Positions 46,075 through 58,575 are shown, counted from the stretch's first letter. The stretch: DNA of 64,000 nt from Diadema setosum (GCA_033980235.1 CM067070.1:5339544-5403543), one strand, 5' to 3'. Numbers and translations: made by a program. Notes: generated by a model from the sequence alone, not told the origin.

Positions 46075-48550
46075 TAATAACGTGTGTGTCTTTTAATTGA
46101 GGTCAATATTAAGCCAAATCATTCTTTGTATTTTTAGAAGCGTCAGGCGAGGAATGAAACAAACGAGCAAATAGGTGACAACTACATTCATTATTGCCTT
46201 GTACATAACCGTCACTCTCAAAAGATGAAAAAAAAAAGAAAAAAAAAACCTGTTTATAGGCTCTCCTTGGGAAGACCTTGACAAAGTCTCAGTATTTTTG
46301 TTCCAAATCGAAAATGTGTTTGTTATATTATTTTCCTTTTGTCATTTTCAAGCCATGATGTCAACAAGTCACCTATTCGAAGGATTTGTATTCATTTTTA
46401 GGAATAAAGAAATTAGAGAAAGCAGAGTTGTAATTGATAATAATTAAGAGGAAAACAATAATTTTTGTGCTAATCTTAGTGGGAGTTTGGTATTTGATTT
46501 CAATGGACAACATACACACTATGAGAGAAGAAAACCCCCAGAACATCATATGAGTATAAAATACAGGTAATGATAGAAAGCGCAAACAAAATTGGGAAAG
46601 ACACTAGTACTGTGGAGTTCTTGCAGTACAAAAATAGGATAATTTGGTGAGGGTTATCTGTTCTTGAAGATCTGGGCTATTGATAGGACTTGCCGAACTT
46701 ACGTTGACTTCCCGATTTTGCGAGAACTGCAACATGTTTCATTTGTCCAGCAAATTACTTTACAGTATATACTTTACAGTGTCCGTGCCGATGTTAAAAA
46801 TTGCCGTAAATATTTTCTAGGAATGGAAAACATCAGACCTTGTATGACGATATACAACACCAGAAAAAGCGACACAAAGTGAAATAAATCTTTCATGGTT
46901 TACTAAATCTTATAATCTCTATCGATGACAATACACCTGATATACACAGTATCCTTTCAAATTGCACTGTACAAAAGAATGCATAAGTGGAAGAAAAATA
47001 AAACATTAAATATGATCATAGTTCCCATCATTCCCTTAAGGAATTTGCACACTACATGACTTTCGCTCGCACGGCTGACCGACTTTAGATCTGATAAGCC
47101 CTAGCATGTCTATTCTGAGGTTTTTGTGATTTATTTCGGATCCAGAGTCAGTCAGTCGTACGACTGAAAGTCGAACAGTGTGCGGTGGCCTTTATTCTAA
47201 TATCCCTTCTAGATCACTACTGCCACCACGTTCATTTATGGAGTGGTTACATCCGAGTAAATATTGCAACTAACCACTCAAACACATTGCTTGAGTGTAA
47301 TACTGTTGTTCTAGTCTCCTTCAATGTTATCTCCTTCATCTTGAAGTCAAGAGATGACTCGAGAAATATAACAACCTCCCAAAATCAGCTATGTGCAATC
47401 AGAACCGCCCATCTACTATGTCTACCTACAAATCATCCTGAAATACACATGTTGTTTCTATGGTAGTAAACTTCATGCTCATAATCATGCACTTCCCTAA
47501 TTCTATCCCATATCTTCCCCTTTTCCATCAGTCCAAATACCGTCTAGTGTTATTTTGATTGTGATAAAATGAAATGGTAGGCACAGAATCATTGCATATA
47601 TTATTAATACTGTTTACTGGAGTTTCCATTCTACTTCACAGGTAAAAATCTGATTAAAACAAAACAAAATTGATGTTTACAGATTGTAGTCTGACAGAAA
47701 CATAATTTTTTTTAGAAGAATTAAAGTTTTACATGATTTAACATAATCTGGAAGAATGTTTCAGAGGTCAGGTCCGTTGCGTCTTATGGATTTTTGAGCA
47801 ATTAATAACTTTGGATTAAGCAAATAAACATTTTTAGAATGACGAGAGGGATGATAATGAATAGTACTCTTCACCTAAACAAACAAAAAATAAAACAAAA
47901 CAAAACAAAACATAAAAACTCATGAAAAGAAGGTGGGGAAAAATTATCTAAATATCATAAAAACGACAACTGATTGGCTTCGGATGTTGAGTAGTTCGGG
48001 CCAACTTCGCGCTAAACTGACAATTCCATAATATTCGTATGGCCATCCTGTGTTAATTTACGGACAGTATGACGCCAGCGTAATGCATGCGTAAAGAGGG
48101 GGGAAACAACACCCAAATAATCCAAGACCATTTCCGTGTTGGAATTCGTGTGCCTTTTTTGCCCTTCGTATACGGCCATTGTACTCTCAATGCAATGTCA
48201 TGTAGCAATCGTGTGGCCGTATGTATGTCCTTCGGGTGAACTTGAAAAAAAAAATCACATCTTTTTATAGGGCCTACCATAGTCTGCGTTCAAGATGCCA
48301 TGGTGAGACCTTTTTTGTATACCCATCGTACTTGCTTCGGCTGATGATTGGACGTTGATAAAGTCTGGCTCCAACTTCGCGTGAAGTAAAAAATTCCATA
48401 ATTATTCGTGTCTCCCTTTTGCGTCAATTTCGGGACAGTCTGTGTGACGTCAGCGCAAGGAGAGGTGAGGTGTCTATTTTAGATGATCTGCATAAGGTAC
48501 TATAGTATTCAATTCGATATCTACTCAAACCGTCTATCCTGAGCTACTAA
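45610..48550. other. Spacer between gene E and the NXPE-like gene
   Basis: No gene is recognised. It holds (TA)n plus (TG)n at 45,748-45,840, (TG)n near 46,040, and two direct copies of a 125-bp unit (about 47,970-48,098 and 48,340-48,460). Confidence 0.55.
47970..48460 (+). repeat. Direct duplication of about 125 bp, about 370 bp apart
   Basis: Both units carry CCAACTTCGCG, AATTCCATAAT, ATTCGT, a GTxAATTT segment, GGACAGT and GACGYCAGCG in the same order. They lie downstream of the NXPE-like stop codon. Confidence 0.6.
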
Positions 48551-48590
48551 TAATGGATGACTCCCTCACCGGTAGGGAGCAGGATATTTG

Positions 48591-49432
48591 CTACCTCTCC
48601 GTCGGGCAAGCATACGACAATATCTGACTGACGAAATTGGCGATGACCGTCTCGTGTGGGTGTACGTCATAGGGGAACAGCATCGCGCGTGTCATCCCCC
48701 AGGCGTCAATGAGGGCGATCCTCGGATCACTGGCAATGATTTTGCGCATGCTCTGATCGAGGCGCCACATCCACCACTCGCTGTTGACCTCGATGTGCGT
48801 CACGTCGCTAAACTCGCGGGGCGTCATGGATTTCATAATGACCAGCACGTTAGGAATCCTGACGAAGAGACGGTCTAGTGCCGCCTTGACAATGCGCAGT
48901 CTGTTCTCGTACAGATCCAGGTTGTGGTAAGTGAAATGCGCGCCAATGGTCATGACGATAATCGTGCGGTTCCTGCTCGGCTGCATCCTATCGAGCCGCC
49001 GAGCGGCGTCCATGATATTCGAGCGGTTGAACCAGTTCGATCCTCCGATGGGAAAACCGTGAAAATTGAATCGGATCTCGATGCCGTTGTTGCCGTCGAT
49101 GTCCCACAACGGTCCGCTCCGCTCCTCAGACTCGTGCAGGAAGTGGCGTCGGCTGTTCGTAAATTGCTCCTGCAGCATGCCCTGCATCATGTGGTAGATC
49201 TGGCGAGCGGACGAGTCCCCGATGATCTGCAGTGTTGTATTCCGCAGGCAGTTCGTTACGTTCTCGCCTGTCCACCTCCGCCGTATCTTACAGTGCAGTG
49301 AGTACCACGTGTCATGGTAGTAGTAGCCCGTCATATCAGGCGACTTGCCGATGTGCTGACCCGGCCGGCATGGGGGAAGGCTGTTGTTCTGCCATGGAAA
49401 TTCCGTAACGTGGAGGGCGTTGTTGATATCGT
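48591..49432 (-). CDS. NXPE-like protein, last exon (PC-esterase domain)
   Basis: The acceptor TTGACAG precedes 49,432, and the frame runs 280 codons to TAG at 48,593-48,591. The translation shows the NXPE/PC-esterase C-terminal pattern: CRPG then GYYYHDTWYSLHC, GDSSARQ (GDS nucleophile-type motif), FHGFPIGGSNWF, VMTIGAHFTYH, EWWMWRLDQSMR and a terminal PYDVHPHE. Family members are secreted or type II membrane glycoproteins with predicted esterase/acyltransferase activity; substrate is unknown here. Several N-x-S/T sites (NNSL, NVTN, NRTI) fit a lumenal location. The reading frame must be entered after one leftover base, which matters for the upstream splice. Confidence 0.9.
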
Positions 49433-50268
49433 CTGTCAACAAATGGATATTATGAAATTGTCGAAGACGTTAATAGGCAGAAATAATCATTCCAAAGGGC
49501 AGTGAAAGAAATTATGGAAATATTTTCAAGAAATGGTACTTTACGTTATATGTTTACGCTTTCACTTCACATCTGGTATGCTCTGGTTTAAGCATTATCA
49601 CCCGAAAGGCGTCTCTGCTATTCATACCTAGGTAGCCTCCTGTTGTTTTATTTTATGTTACAAACTTGTTTATGTCCGGTTGACGTATGTAAGATGCAGT
49701 GTATGTTGTAAACTACTCGGAATCATGATTGCTCAGTTTAATCGTCGGAAGTCATGCACGATAGAGCCCTATTTTTATTTCAAGAAATGACGTACCTTGA
49801 ATATTTTTTCTTTTCGATGTACCGTTATTCTTCTTTGTTTAAACAAATTCAGCAAAGCAATTCCTTTTGGCGTTACGTCTACCTGTCTACGAAATGCAGG
49901 CGATGGAACGTACATTACGAGCGCAATGCACTCCCGCCGTAACGAACACGGTTAAAACGAAATTGTCGTTCCAACCAAGCAAAAATGTAGGTTGCATAAT
50001 TATTATTTTTAATATGTCTCTACATGTTTCACTGTTCAGTTTTTTACAAAATGTCATTAAACGAAAGAAAATGTTATCAGCAGATAGGCAGGCGCCTGTT
50101 GTGTAGGCAGCTCGTATTATTCAGCGTGTAGGAAATCGCAAGAAATCACCTTTTGAGTTTGGTGCCACTACCTTGATTGTCGTCTCTGCGTTTTGGTTAT
50201 TCAGTCTCTGTCTGTATCTGCAACAGGAATGACAGCAAATAGGCTCATGATGAAATATTATATACACA

Positions 50269-50323
<55 letters not shown>

Positions 50324-50326
<3 letters not shown>

Positions 50327-50566
50327 GGGTTTGTTTGCAAAAACCGATAAGTCCATATTTGCCAAATGGAGATATTTGCGATTAAAGGTCAAGAAAAATC
50401 AAGAGAATAATAAGAAAATGTTGCTTCTTTTGACCATAACTTCAAAAATGTACCTTTATATGAAGTGACCAATATATCATTTAAAAGGTATTATTTTGTA
50501 CTTTATGACAGAGACCGTACTTCAAAATCTTCAAAAATGGACTTATCGGTTTTTGCAAACAAACTC

Positions 50567-50569
<3 letters not shown>
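50324..50569 (+). mobile_element. MITE-1 copy 5, inserted in (TA)n
   Basis: A full-length copy (246 bp) with (TA)n of about 50 bp on each side, in the intron of the NXPE-like gene. Confidence 0.9.
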
Positions 50570-50617
<48 letters not shown>

Positions 50618-50619
<2 letters not shown>

Positions 50620-50875
50620 TCGCTGGGGCGACAAGACCTCGTATCTACAAAATGTCAAATGTTCAGGAGAGCCAAAAAACATGGCAGCCAAAGCACTATA
50701 CCGAATGGGACAGCCGTTCCTTTGACGTGCCATGGTGGCTTCATTTTTGGGGTAAGACAGTTCGGATTTGGACAGGACATCACTTAACTGATTATTTGAC
50801 CATAAATGCAAAAAAGTCATTTTCACCAAAATTGCAGAAACAAGGTCTTGTCACCCCAGCGACGATATATATATA
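50618..50875. mobile_element. Second small inverted-repeat element abutting (TA)n
   Basis: CGTCGCTGGGGCGACAAGAC at the left and inverse GTCTTGTCACCCCAGCGACG at the right enclose about 200 bp and are themselves flanked by TA repeats. This looks like an unrelated MITE that also landed in TA sequence. Confidence 0.7.
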
Positions 50876-50938
50876 TCACATATAAACTGGTAATGCAGTT
50901 TTTGCCAATAAAGAATGAGTTTATTCGACGCTCACTGA

Positions 50939-50969
<31 letters not shown>

Positions 50970-51173
50970 CATTTGGGTAAAATAAAAATGAATACATATC
51001 TTCCGACTGCTTTTAGTGTTTTCAGTTATTGGGATGTTATTCATACAAAATACGAATTTAAATGTAACACAGTCGCTTGAATGATTATCTGTATTTTTTT
51101 TTTTTTTGCCTGACTTCGTAAATGGTTTCCAAAGACGATTGCCAAAATTTGGACTTGGGTCGTTCTTATATTC

Positions 51174-51211
<38 letters not shown>

Positions 51212-51214
<3 letters not shown>

Positions 51215-51449
51215 CAGTTGGTTTGCAAAAACCGATAAGTCTATTTTTGAAGGTTTTGAAGTACGGTCTCCGTCATACAGTACAAAATAATACCTATTAA
51301 ATGATATATTGGTCATCACATTATAAGGGTATATTTTTGAAGTTATGGTCAAAAGAAGCAAAAATGTTCTTATTATTTTTCTTGACCTTTAATCGCAAAT
51401 ATCTCCATTTGACAATTATGGACTTATCGGTTTTTGCAAACAAACTCTT

Positions 51450-51450
<1 letters not shown>
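51212..51450 (-). mobile_element. MITE-1 copy 6, inserted in (TA)n
   Basis: A reverse-orientation copy with small deletions (about 239 bp) and changes at the left end (GAACAGTTGG). (TA)n is on the left and (CA)n/(TA)n on the right. Confidence 0.9.
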
Positions 51451-51488
<38 letters not shown>

Positions 51489-51646
51489 GTGTATATAATA
51501 TTGATATTCCTGTATTCTTTTTTTCTTATTGTTTTTTTTTTTTCGGTACATCATCCAAACGCAGAAAGTTTTGAAGGAACACATCGATAAAATCACCCAC
51601 TGCACAATTAATGCACATACATGCATAATTATATTTAATATGCAGA

Positions 51647-51680
<34 letters not shown>

Positions 51681-51746
51681 GGGAGATTATGGACAATAGT
51701 GTATTATCTGTAAATGTTAGCGAATAGAATCATTATAATGATTTAC

Positions 51747-51925
51747 CTGAGAATACATGTTGCTCGGTTCTGATTTCCCAATAGCGCCCTCTTTAGTGCA
51801 GCTGTGGCCATTTCGTCGCTCTGCGACCATCTCCAATCGCCGCACGACAGACCAGGATGTACCGGTTTTTGGCAATACCAAGGCACCCCGCTTACTGGGT
51901 TGGTGAAGTTGCAGAATGCCCCGTA
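51747..51925 (-). CDS. NXPE-like protein, middle exon
   Basis: Acceptor TATGAAAG before 51,925. The exon reads YGAFCNFTNPVSGVPWYCQKP, then SCGDWRWSQSDEM and ALLGNQNRAT, matching the NXPE linker region with C-x-F and PW-x-C-x-KP. It enters in phase 0, as the upstream exon requires. The strong donor CAG/GTAAAT at 51,746 leaves phase 2, which does not fit the last exon. A weaker donor GTATTC at 51,756, ending the exon at 51,757, gives the right phase. Either the weak donor is used, or a small exon is missed in the repeat-filled intron. Confidence 0.75.
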
Positions 51926-52589
51926 CTTTCATAGAGAAGGTAATATATTATTATAGACAAAACAGAAGAGACAATAAGGGGGGGGGGATAATATACCATC
52001 ATTTTGACGTTTGTATTACCCATGTATATGGTTTTGAAATAACGTAAGAAAACATAAAACATGAATAAATAAAAAAAAAGTGGGAAAGAAGGAGACTTCG
52101 AGAATGAGAGCTTGTGTACACAGGTACGTCATGTGGGTGTACGGTTTATACTTCCCTTCATACTTCCGTGATTTATATTAGTATTACTATTATTGCTACT
52201 ATTGAAATTATTATCATGATCAGAATCATATCTTTTTCTAATCACTAGGATCCTAATCATTACCCAATACATGTACATGTATCATTTGTTTTATAACTGC
52301 TGTCAAGACTCGTTTGTACCCGTTGAGGACGAGTCCCGGGTATACTCGGGCAAGTGTCTATGGGAAATGCCTGTTGTAGTAAAATCAGTCAGTCCTCAGC
52401 GGGTTTAAACTGCTTTTCATTGAATTTATAATTATGTACACTATATAATTTCTTAGTTCTCATTATCATTGTTCTATTCTTGTTTACTTACTTCCCTGTA
52501 CATGGCATTGTGCGTGTAATTATTTCTGTATGTAATGATTCATTCTTTCTCAATGCGCGTCGAGAACATTAGTCTTGAGGAAAAGGCGC

Positions 52590-52713
52590 AGTATAAGTAC
52601 CCTGTATCATTATTATTGTTATTATCATTATTATTATTATTATTATTATTACTATTATTATTACTACTACTATTACTATTATTATAATTGTTGTTATCAT
52701 TATTATTATTATC

Positions 52714-52755
<42 letters not shown>

Positions 52756-52935
52756 GTTATCATTACTACTGCTACTATTATAATTTTCGCTATTGACATT
52801 TTAATTGTTATCATAATTATCATTATTATTATTATTAGAAGTAGTAGTAGTAGTAGTAGAAAAAGTAGTAGTGGTATCATTATCATCATTATCATCATCA
52901 TCATCATCATCATCATCACCATCATCAAACTTGTC
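52590..52935. repeat. (ATT)n/(ATC)n trinucleotide microsatellite
   Basis: A long imperfect TTA/ATT array grading into ATC repeats, between NXPE-like exons. It yields poly-Tyr, poly-Ile and poly-Met open frames that are not genes. A similar shorter array lies at 53,490-53,610. Confidence 0.95.
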
Positions 52936-52966
52936 GTCATCATCACCATCTATAAAGGAAGCTTAC

Positions 52967-53383
52967 CTCTGGTGGAAAAACATTGCATCGACGAGTTTCT
53001 GCGTTCTTGGAATTTCCAAATCTGCCAATGTAAACCATCTTTGTCGGGAAACTGGAAGCGATGTCCTTGATCACCGCCAGCCCCTCGGCGGCCTGAACGA
53101 GGGAGACGTCGATCTTGGCCTCGCCAGGCCATCGCGTCGTAAACGTCGCCTCGTAGCGGCCGTCGCCGAGATCGAGCATTTCGTCCGTTCCCTGACAGGC
53201 CGTCGCCTCCCGGCTGAGCATCCTGGCCCGGAAGAGATCTCCGCCCACCCTCTTGGGTCGGTCGAGGTCGTCTCTGGCCTCGATGACGACGTTGACCTCC
53301 TCGCCAATGGAGTAGAATGGCTTCGGATTGGTGATGTAAAAGCGCGAGTAATGGGCACTTGTCATCAGCTTCGGGTTGATAGA
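52967..53383 (-). CDS. NXPE-like protein, Ig-like (neurexophilin-type) exon
   Basis: Acceptor CTGAACAG before 53,383 and donor GAG/GTAAGC at 52,966 define 139 codons. The translation SINPKLMTSAHYSRF, then FYSIGEEVNVVIEARD, LGDGRYEATFTTRWPGEAKI and IKDIASSFPTKMVYIGRF matches the N-terminal beta-sandwich/filamin-like domain of NXPE proteins. It ends RRCNVFPPE. It is much GC-richer than its surroundings. The protein's N-terminus (signal/anchor) is not in this exon. A trinucleotide microsatellite starts about 30 bp past the donor. Confidence 0.88.
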
Positions 53384-54057
53384 CTGTTCAGTTTAGATAT
53401 GACAACGATGATATTAAGAACGGTAATGAAAATGGAAGCATAATAACAACAGTAATGATAGTAATACTCATAGAATTATCATTATTATCAATGATGATGA
53501 TGATGATGATAATAATAATAATAACAACAACAATAATAATAATAGTAACATGTATAATAGTAATAATGACAATAATGTTAATACAAATAAAAACAACAAT
53601 AATAATATTAAAACCGCTAATGGTAATAATACCAAGTAATAAGGCCTTAGTAATTTGAGCGTGAGGAATCTCAGCTTAATTATTTTCATAATCAATTCAT
53701 TGTTGTCGCTGCGGAGATTTACAGCCTTTTTTTTTGTCCCATTCATTGCACAGCTAACACAGCTTAGTAAGATAAAGCGCTTAAATAGACCCATTGATTT
53801 AGAGCCTTTTTTCTCAGTAAACAATTTTCCAGATTAAGTGTTTTCTTTTCTATGTAAGTTCTATATAAGTTAGGCGAGTCCATTTGAATTAAGTATTCCA
53901 TAATTTTAAAGCTTAGAGTCTGATCCCTCAGAATCTTCCCCTAGCTTTCTGGCGACTTTTTGTTGGTTTTGTGATGCAGGGTCACAAATGATCTCTCTAT
54001 TCCGAACGGTATTTGAATTCTCAGGAGCTTCCTTGAACGTGTTTCCTTGTGTTCATT

Positions 54058-54843
54058 CATTGGGTGATTTTAAGTTCGATGCTAGTGCTAGTGCAAGTGC
54101 TATCTCAGCACCTGCAGCACCTTCTGCAGCGATAAAACCAAACTTGAAATCACGCCGGTGTTGGAAGTTGACCTCAAAATTATGACGTATTTCCGGTTGC
54201 TGATGCTGGGCTCGGTGCTGAATGTCGTCTGCTGAACCAAGCTCAGCTGTTTGTATTTTCCCCATACTGACTAACACTAGCCCCTAGGGATTAACATCTT
54301 CTGCATTTCAAGTCCGGTGCTGGTGTTAGCATTGCTGTGCGAAACCCACATTTACGTCAATAAGTAGATATTTGTTTTACGTGTAAAGTCCATGGTAATG
54401 CAGTGCTCGCTCATCACGTAAACGTGAACGAACACTCTAGACAAGGCTATAATTGTATTATTTTTTTTTTTTTCTATTTGAGCCTGGGAGCAAAATTAAC
54501 TGTTGTAATTTAAGGAATGGATGAAATGTGTGGCATTTAAATCCGTTTTCCTCGCTATGTGTCTACAACTAAGCAGTTTTGTCTACATCTTTCAATATTT
54601 TACTGTAATCACGCGCCATCACTCTTTTTTTTTTTTCGTCTCTCAATTCCCGCGGACCTCGTGGTGCTGTGATTCCAACGCCTAGTGCTGGTGATCGATA
54701 ATTTTGGTCGGTATCGCCTCGTTAATCTGACCGTCGGTACTGGAGCTCGATTTGAGGCAGTTGGATGGGAGATAGCACTAGCACTAGCACTAGCACTGAC
54801 ACTAGCACTAGCACTAGCACCGAACTTGAAATCGCCCATTGGG
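54058..54843. mobile_element. Inverted-repeat element with (CTAGTG)n hexamers
   Basis: The left end, CATTGGGTGATTTTAAGTTC then GATGCTAGTGCTAGTGC, is mirrored at the right end by GCACTAGCACTAGC repeats, then GAACTTGAAATCGCCCATTG. The hexamer CTAGTG occurs about 3 times on the left and about 8 on the right, with interruptions. The interior carries more GGTGCTGGTG-like words. About 790 bp, and non-coding. Confidence 0.7.
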
Positions 54844-55005
54844 TAACTCTCAGCCCCAAAGTCATAGATGTACTTTATAAAGATTCCTCTCGGACCGCCC
54901 CCCCCCCCCCCCGTCCCTCTCCATCTAATAATCCACGAGCACAACCGACCTGTGACCTGTTTTATCAAATTACCATCGTGGATTGCTGTTTCCCCAACAA
55001 GGTAC

Positions 55006-55183
55006 CACTAGCATGCTGCTGCTGCTGGGCTGGTAGCGGAAGTGCCCCCTCTTTCGGTGGTCCGACAGTCTGATAGACCGGGTAGGAGCTGCTCCCCGCC
55101 GTGTTTGAATCCGCACGGGAACGGGCTGGTGCGAAGCGGAAGGGAAGTCTCCGGCCCACGTCCGTTTCCGCCATCATAATCAC
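55006..55183 (-). CDS. Possible 5' coding exon (unassigned, maybe NXPE-like N-terminus)
   Basis: An open, GC-rich stretch on the minus strand is bounded by acceptor TTTACAG (before 55,183) and a donor GTACCT (after 55,006). It would start MMAETDVGRR and end with QQQQHASG. It has no signal anchor or known domain. Its phase (one leftover base) does not join directly to the NXPE-like exon at 53,383, so an intervening exon would be needed. It may be a separate gene or chance. Confidence 0.3.
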
Positions 55184-55220
55184 CTGTAAAGGGAGTACAG
55201 TGTATATGAAGGAGGGCTTT

Positions 55221-55284
<64 letters not shown>

Positions 55285-56574
55285 CGGCAACAACAACAAA
55301 CAATAACAGCAACAACAGCAGCAGCAGCGACAACAACAACGTAAACAAAAGAAAACAATAACGCCGCTAAACTGCAGAAATAAAACAGGACTATTATCTT
55401 CAATATTACAAAACATCTAGTTTAATCTTAGACTCAGATCTCATAGTTCCATAATATTGTTTGCTCCGCCATAGTATTTTCTTTATCATCGTTTCCAGTA
55501 TCAGTGTAAACTCAATAATGGGCATAATGTGGATTGAATGAACACGACGATAGTAGAACACATCAGTGAAAGTGTGATGAAAATTGTACGATCGATGCAA
55601 CAGTTATGAATTTTTAAAGTTTTGATGTTGAAACCACTAGATAAGGAGACTACTAGAGAGTATGGCGTCATTTGTTGACAACAATAAAGAAAATACACTG
55701 TATAAAGAGAATTCAACAAAAAAAAAATCATTTTTCATAAAAATTACACATTCCATGAACTTGATACTCACATAGGGGTAGTAATAATCCCCCTGCTTTC
55801 TGAAGGCGGTTAGTCAAGTGTTCTTTCATTACGCTAGAAAAGTAAAAGCATGTTGAATTTTCTTTACATTTTCTTTATATTTTCTTTATATTGTTGTACA
55901 CAAATGACGTCATGAACTCTATTAGTCTGTTGATCCAGTGGTTCCAACGCCAAAACTTAGAAAATTCATAACTTTTGCATCGATTGTCAGATTTTCCTCA
56001 AAGTTTCACTGATGTGTTCTACTAATTTTGCTGCTTTCACTCAATGCAAATTGCTCTTTGGGTTTTTGGTTTCCTTGAATCAGGACTATACCTTGCTGGT
56101 GAAATGGCTGACGTACTGTGGGATGCCCATGCTACTACCGGTTTCGGAAACGAGTGCAAAGATGCAAAATGTCACAAGACACACTAGCAGAAGAAGTAGC
56201 CACCAACGCTTTGAATTTCCCAATCCTACAGAGAGAAGTAAACAAAATCACTGTAAAGAGAATGCAACAGTGACTGGCAGGTAACATAAATTGTAAAAAA
56301 AAAAAAACAACAACAACAAAAACACATAAAACCCCTAGAAAATAGCTTATTAATGTGTTGATTACCGTCATTCAAAATGTTGGAGTTAAGATAGCAGCTG
56401 AAACTCGACAATCCACACATTTCAGCCTGATATTACGGAAACTATGTTGCAATGATTCCATGTTTACAGCTGGTAGGCCCTATATGAAAAAGACAAGGCG
56501 GGTACTTTTCTGATAACTGAAAGGGAAAGAGTGATTTTGGATGATAATATAGGGATTCAGATTTTAACTTTTTG

Positions 56575-56760
56575 TAAGATAATAACCAGTTAATAATAAT
56601 GATAGCCAGTTATGAAATAACAAAAAGCATACAATTCTAAGAGGAATTCAAAGTTTATTGATTTCGATGAAAATGGGTTTTGAAATGGCAGAGATAACCC
56701 CCAAAAGGGTAAAACAAAGTGGTCCTAATAAAAGGTGGGTCCAACCTTTACACTAAGGAC
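56575..56760. mobile_element. Partial family-3 element
   Basis: Shares CAATTCTAAGAGGAATTCAAA, AAAATGGGTTTTGAAATGGC, GAGATAACCC and CCTAATAAAAGG with one arm of the palindrome in gene C intron 2. Only one arm is clear. Confidence 0.6.
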
Positions 56761-58575
56761 ACCTTTGCGTTTGGTTTGCTTTGCTTTCTCTTGACTTTAT
56801 CTACCTGAATAGTTGGAAACCTGAAGCCCCATATCAACTAAAACTATAGCATTCCTTTAATACCATTCTTTAGATTTAAAGACATGATTGTTCCCCCAAT
56901 AATTTCAGGGAACACAATCGCGATAATAGCTATCGCGATGTTATTACAATCCCTTTTCTGTTAATTTTACGAATGCTTAAAAATATGGCAATTAAAAGAG
57001 AACAAATTGACCAAGAGCAATCAATTGAAGAAAATCAACGATGTTGTCAAGAAATTCACAATCTCTGACAGTTCTCATTAACAAAAGGGCAACGAGAAAG
57101 ATCGAAATCATGATGGTGCTGATAATGGAATTTGTAACAACATGATAAAAAATACAATACGTGAATTTCACTCAATAGAAAACAGATCATACGCGTAACA
57201 AAGCCGTTCATACCTCACTTATCAATATAGCGTGTATAGTAGAAAATCACACAAAAGGAACAGAAACATCATGGGGGCACATAAAAGCGACCTGCTTTTG
57301 GTGGTGTGCCACAAAACAACAACAGCAACAACAACAACAACAACAGCAGCAGCAGCAGTGACAACAACAACAATAACAACAAAACACCAGTCAATTAGAA
57401 AAAAAAATGTTTATAATCGTTTGAGTCTGAAAATCTATGAAACATTAATCAAACTTCGTAATTGAAGTAAGGAGTTGATGGGTTTAATAGTCTGAACATA
57501 ATATTTTGTAAGTGACGCGTTCCACCCAGCTGCTTTGGCTGCCCTTGGGGAGTCCAACTTAACTGTGTTACGTAATGTTTGCCTTCTATACAATACAATT
57601 TCTCAGGATAGTGTTAAAGCTCAGCAGACCGAGAAAATCTTGAACTGTCTATCAGATCAGATACGCTTGTTTGCTTCGTACGTATCATGCTTGTGCCGCC
57701 ATTGGTTTCATTTGAATTTGAAAACATACACGGCTGCACTCTGTTGCCGAGGAAAGAGCGGTGTAACACTTGGATCATGTATGTTTGTCTGTTCCCCACA
57801 CCCCCCTAAAAAAAACCTCCAAACAACAACATTAATTACAATTTGAATTCGGGGAAGATTATAAACGTCCGGCTCTACCTGCTATACAGGACATGGGTGA
57901 AATAATCGATGATTTAGCTAATTACCTAAAAGACACTTTGATTTGTGAGAAATAGTGCACGAACATGTCGTTGTTCACAAAGAGAAAGTTCTCCACGTGC
58001 AAGGTTTAGTCGTATCAAAGCATATCACTGAAAGCCTGTTAAAATGTTATGAATTTGGAAAATTTCAGTGCATACACTCAATTCAATTTCAATTCAATTC
58101 AATTCATTTATTTCATACTTCTCATGTATGATATTACATCAGAAATAATAGCACAAGTTCTTTTACACTGTCAACAATGTACAAAAGCAAACATTACACA
58201 TGATAATAAGACAGCAATTGTAATGATAACTGGTCGAAATCGAAATGGGGTTGGACAAAGAGACGGGACCTACATGAAAGCAAGCTTGTTTGGCTGTAAG
58301 CCCCGAGTAATCAGTGTTTGTGAAATAGAAATGGAGAACGGATAGAAGATTAGACCAGGCGATTTAATGGTACCAAATAAGAGAAGCGGGGTATGCCTAT
58401 GTGATTAAAAAAGAAAAAGAAAAAGAAAAAAACCTATACTAAAATGTGAACCGTTATTGTGACCGAGCTATCATACGTTTTCAGAGTAGAACATGATTTA
58501 CATAGGGCCTACGTTGGTGTACACTAAACTCTCACTCATTCTGCCGGGATGAGGCTACTACTGCAGTTTATAATA

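Larger units (their letters stand above)
49443..51746 (-). other. NXPE-like intron with two MITE-1 copies
   Basis: An intron between the middle and last exons, containing MITE-1 copies 5 and 6, several (TA)n tracts, and a 45-bp inverted segment (TATCGTCGCTGGGGCGACAA near 50,618 and its inverse near 50,850). No convincing extra NXPE exon was found. Confidence 0.6.
53615..58570. other. Repeat-rich region upstream of the NXPE-like exons
   Basis: Apart from the candidate exon at 55.0-55.2 kb I see no gene. It contains a (CTAGTG)n inverted-repeat element (54.06-54.84 kb), (CAA)n at 55,217-55,284 and near 57,320-57,385, a half copy of the family-3 palindrome at about 56,575-56,760, and a LINE-like tail in inverse orientation (TTCAATTCAATTCAATTCA) near 58,080. 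Confidence 0.55.

Noticed and set aside
52569..52949. Poly-Ile/Met/Leu and poly-Tyr open frames
   Set aside because: They come from the trinucleotide microsatellite between NXPE-like exons.
55008..55403. Poly-Cys, poly-Thr and poly-Val open frames
   Set aside because: They are products of the (CAA)n microsatellite.
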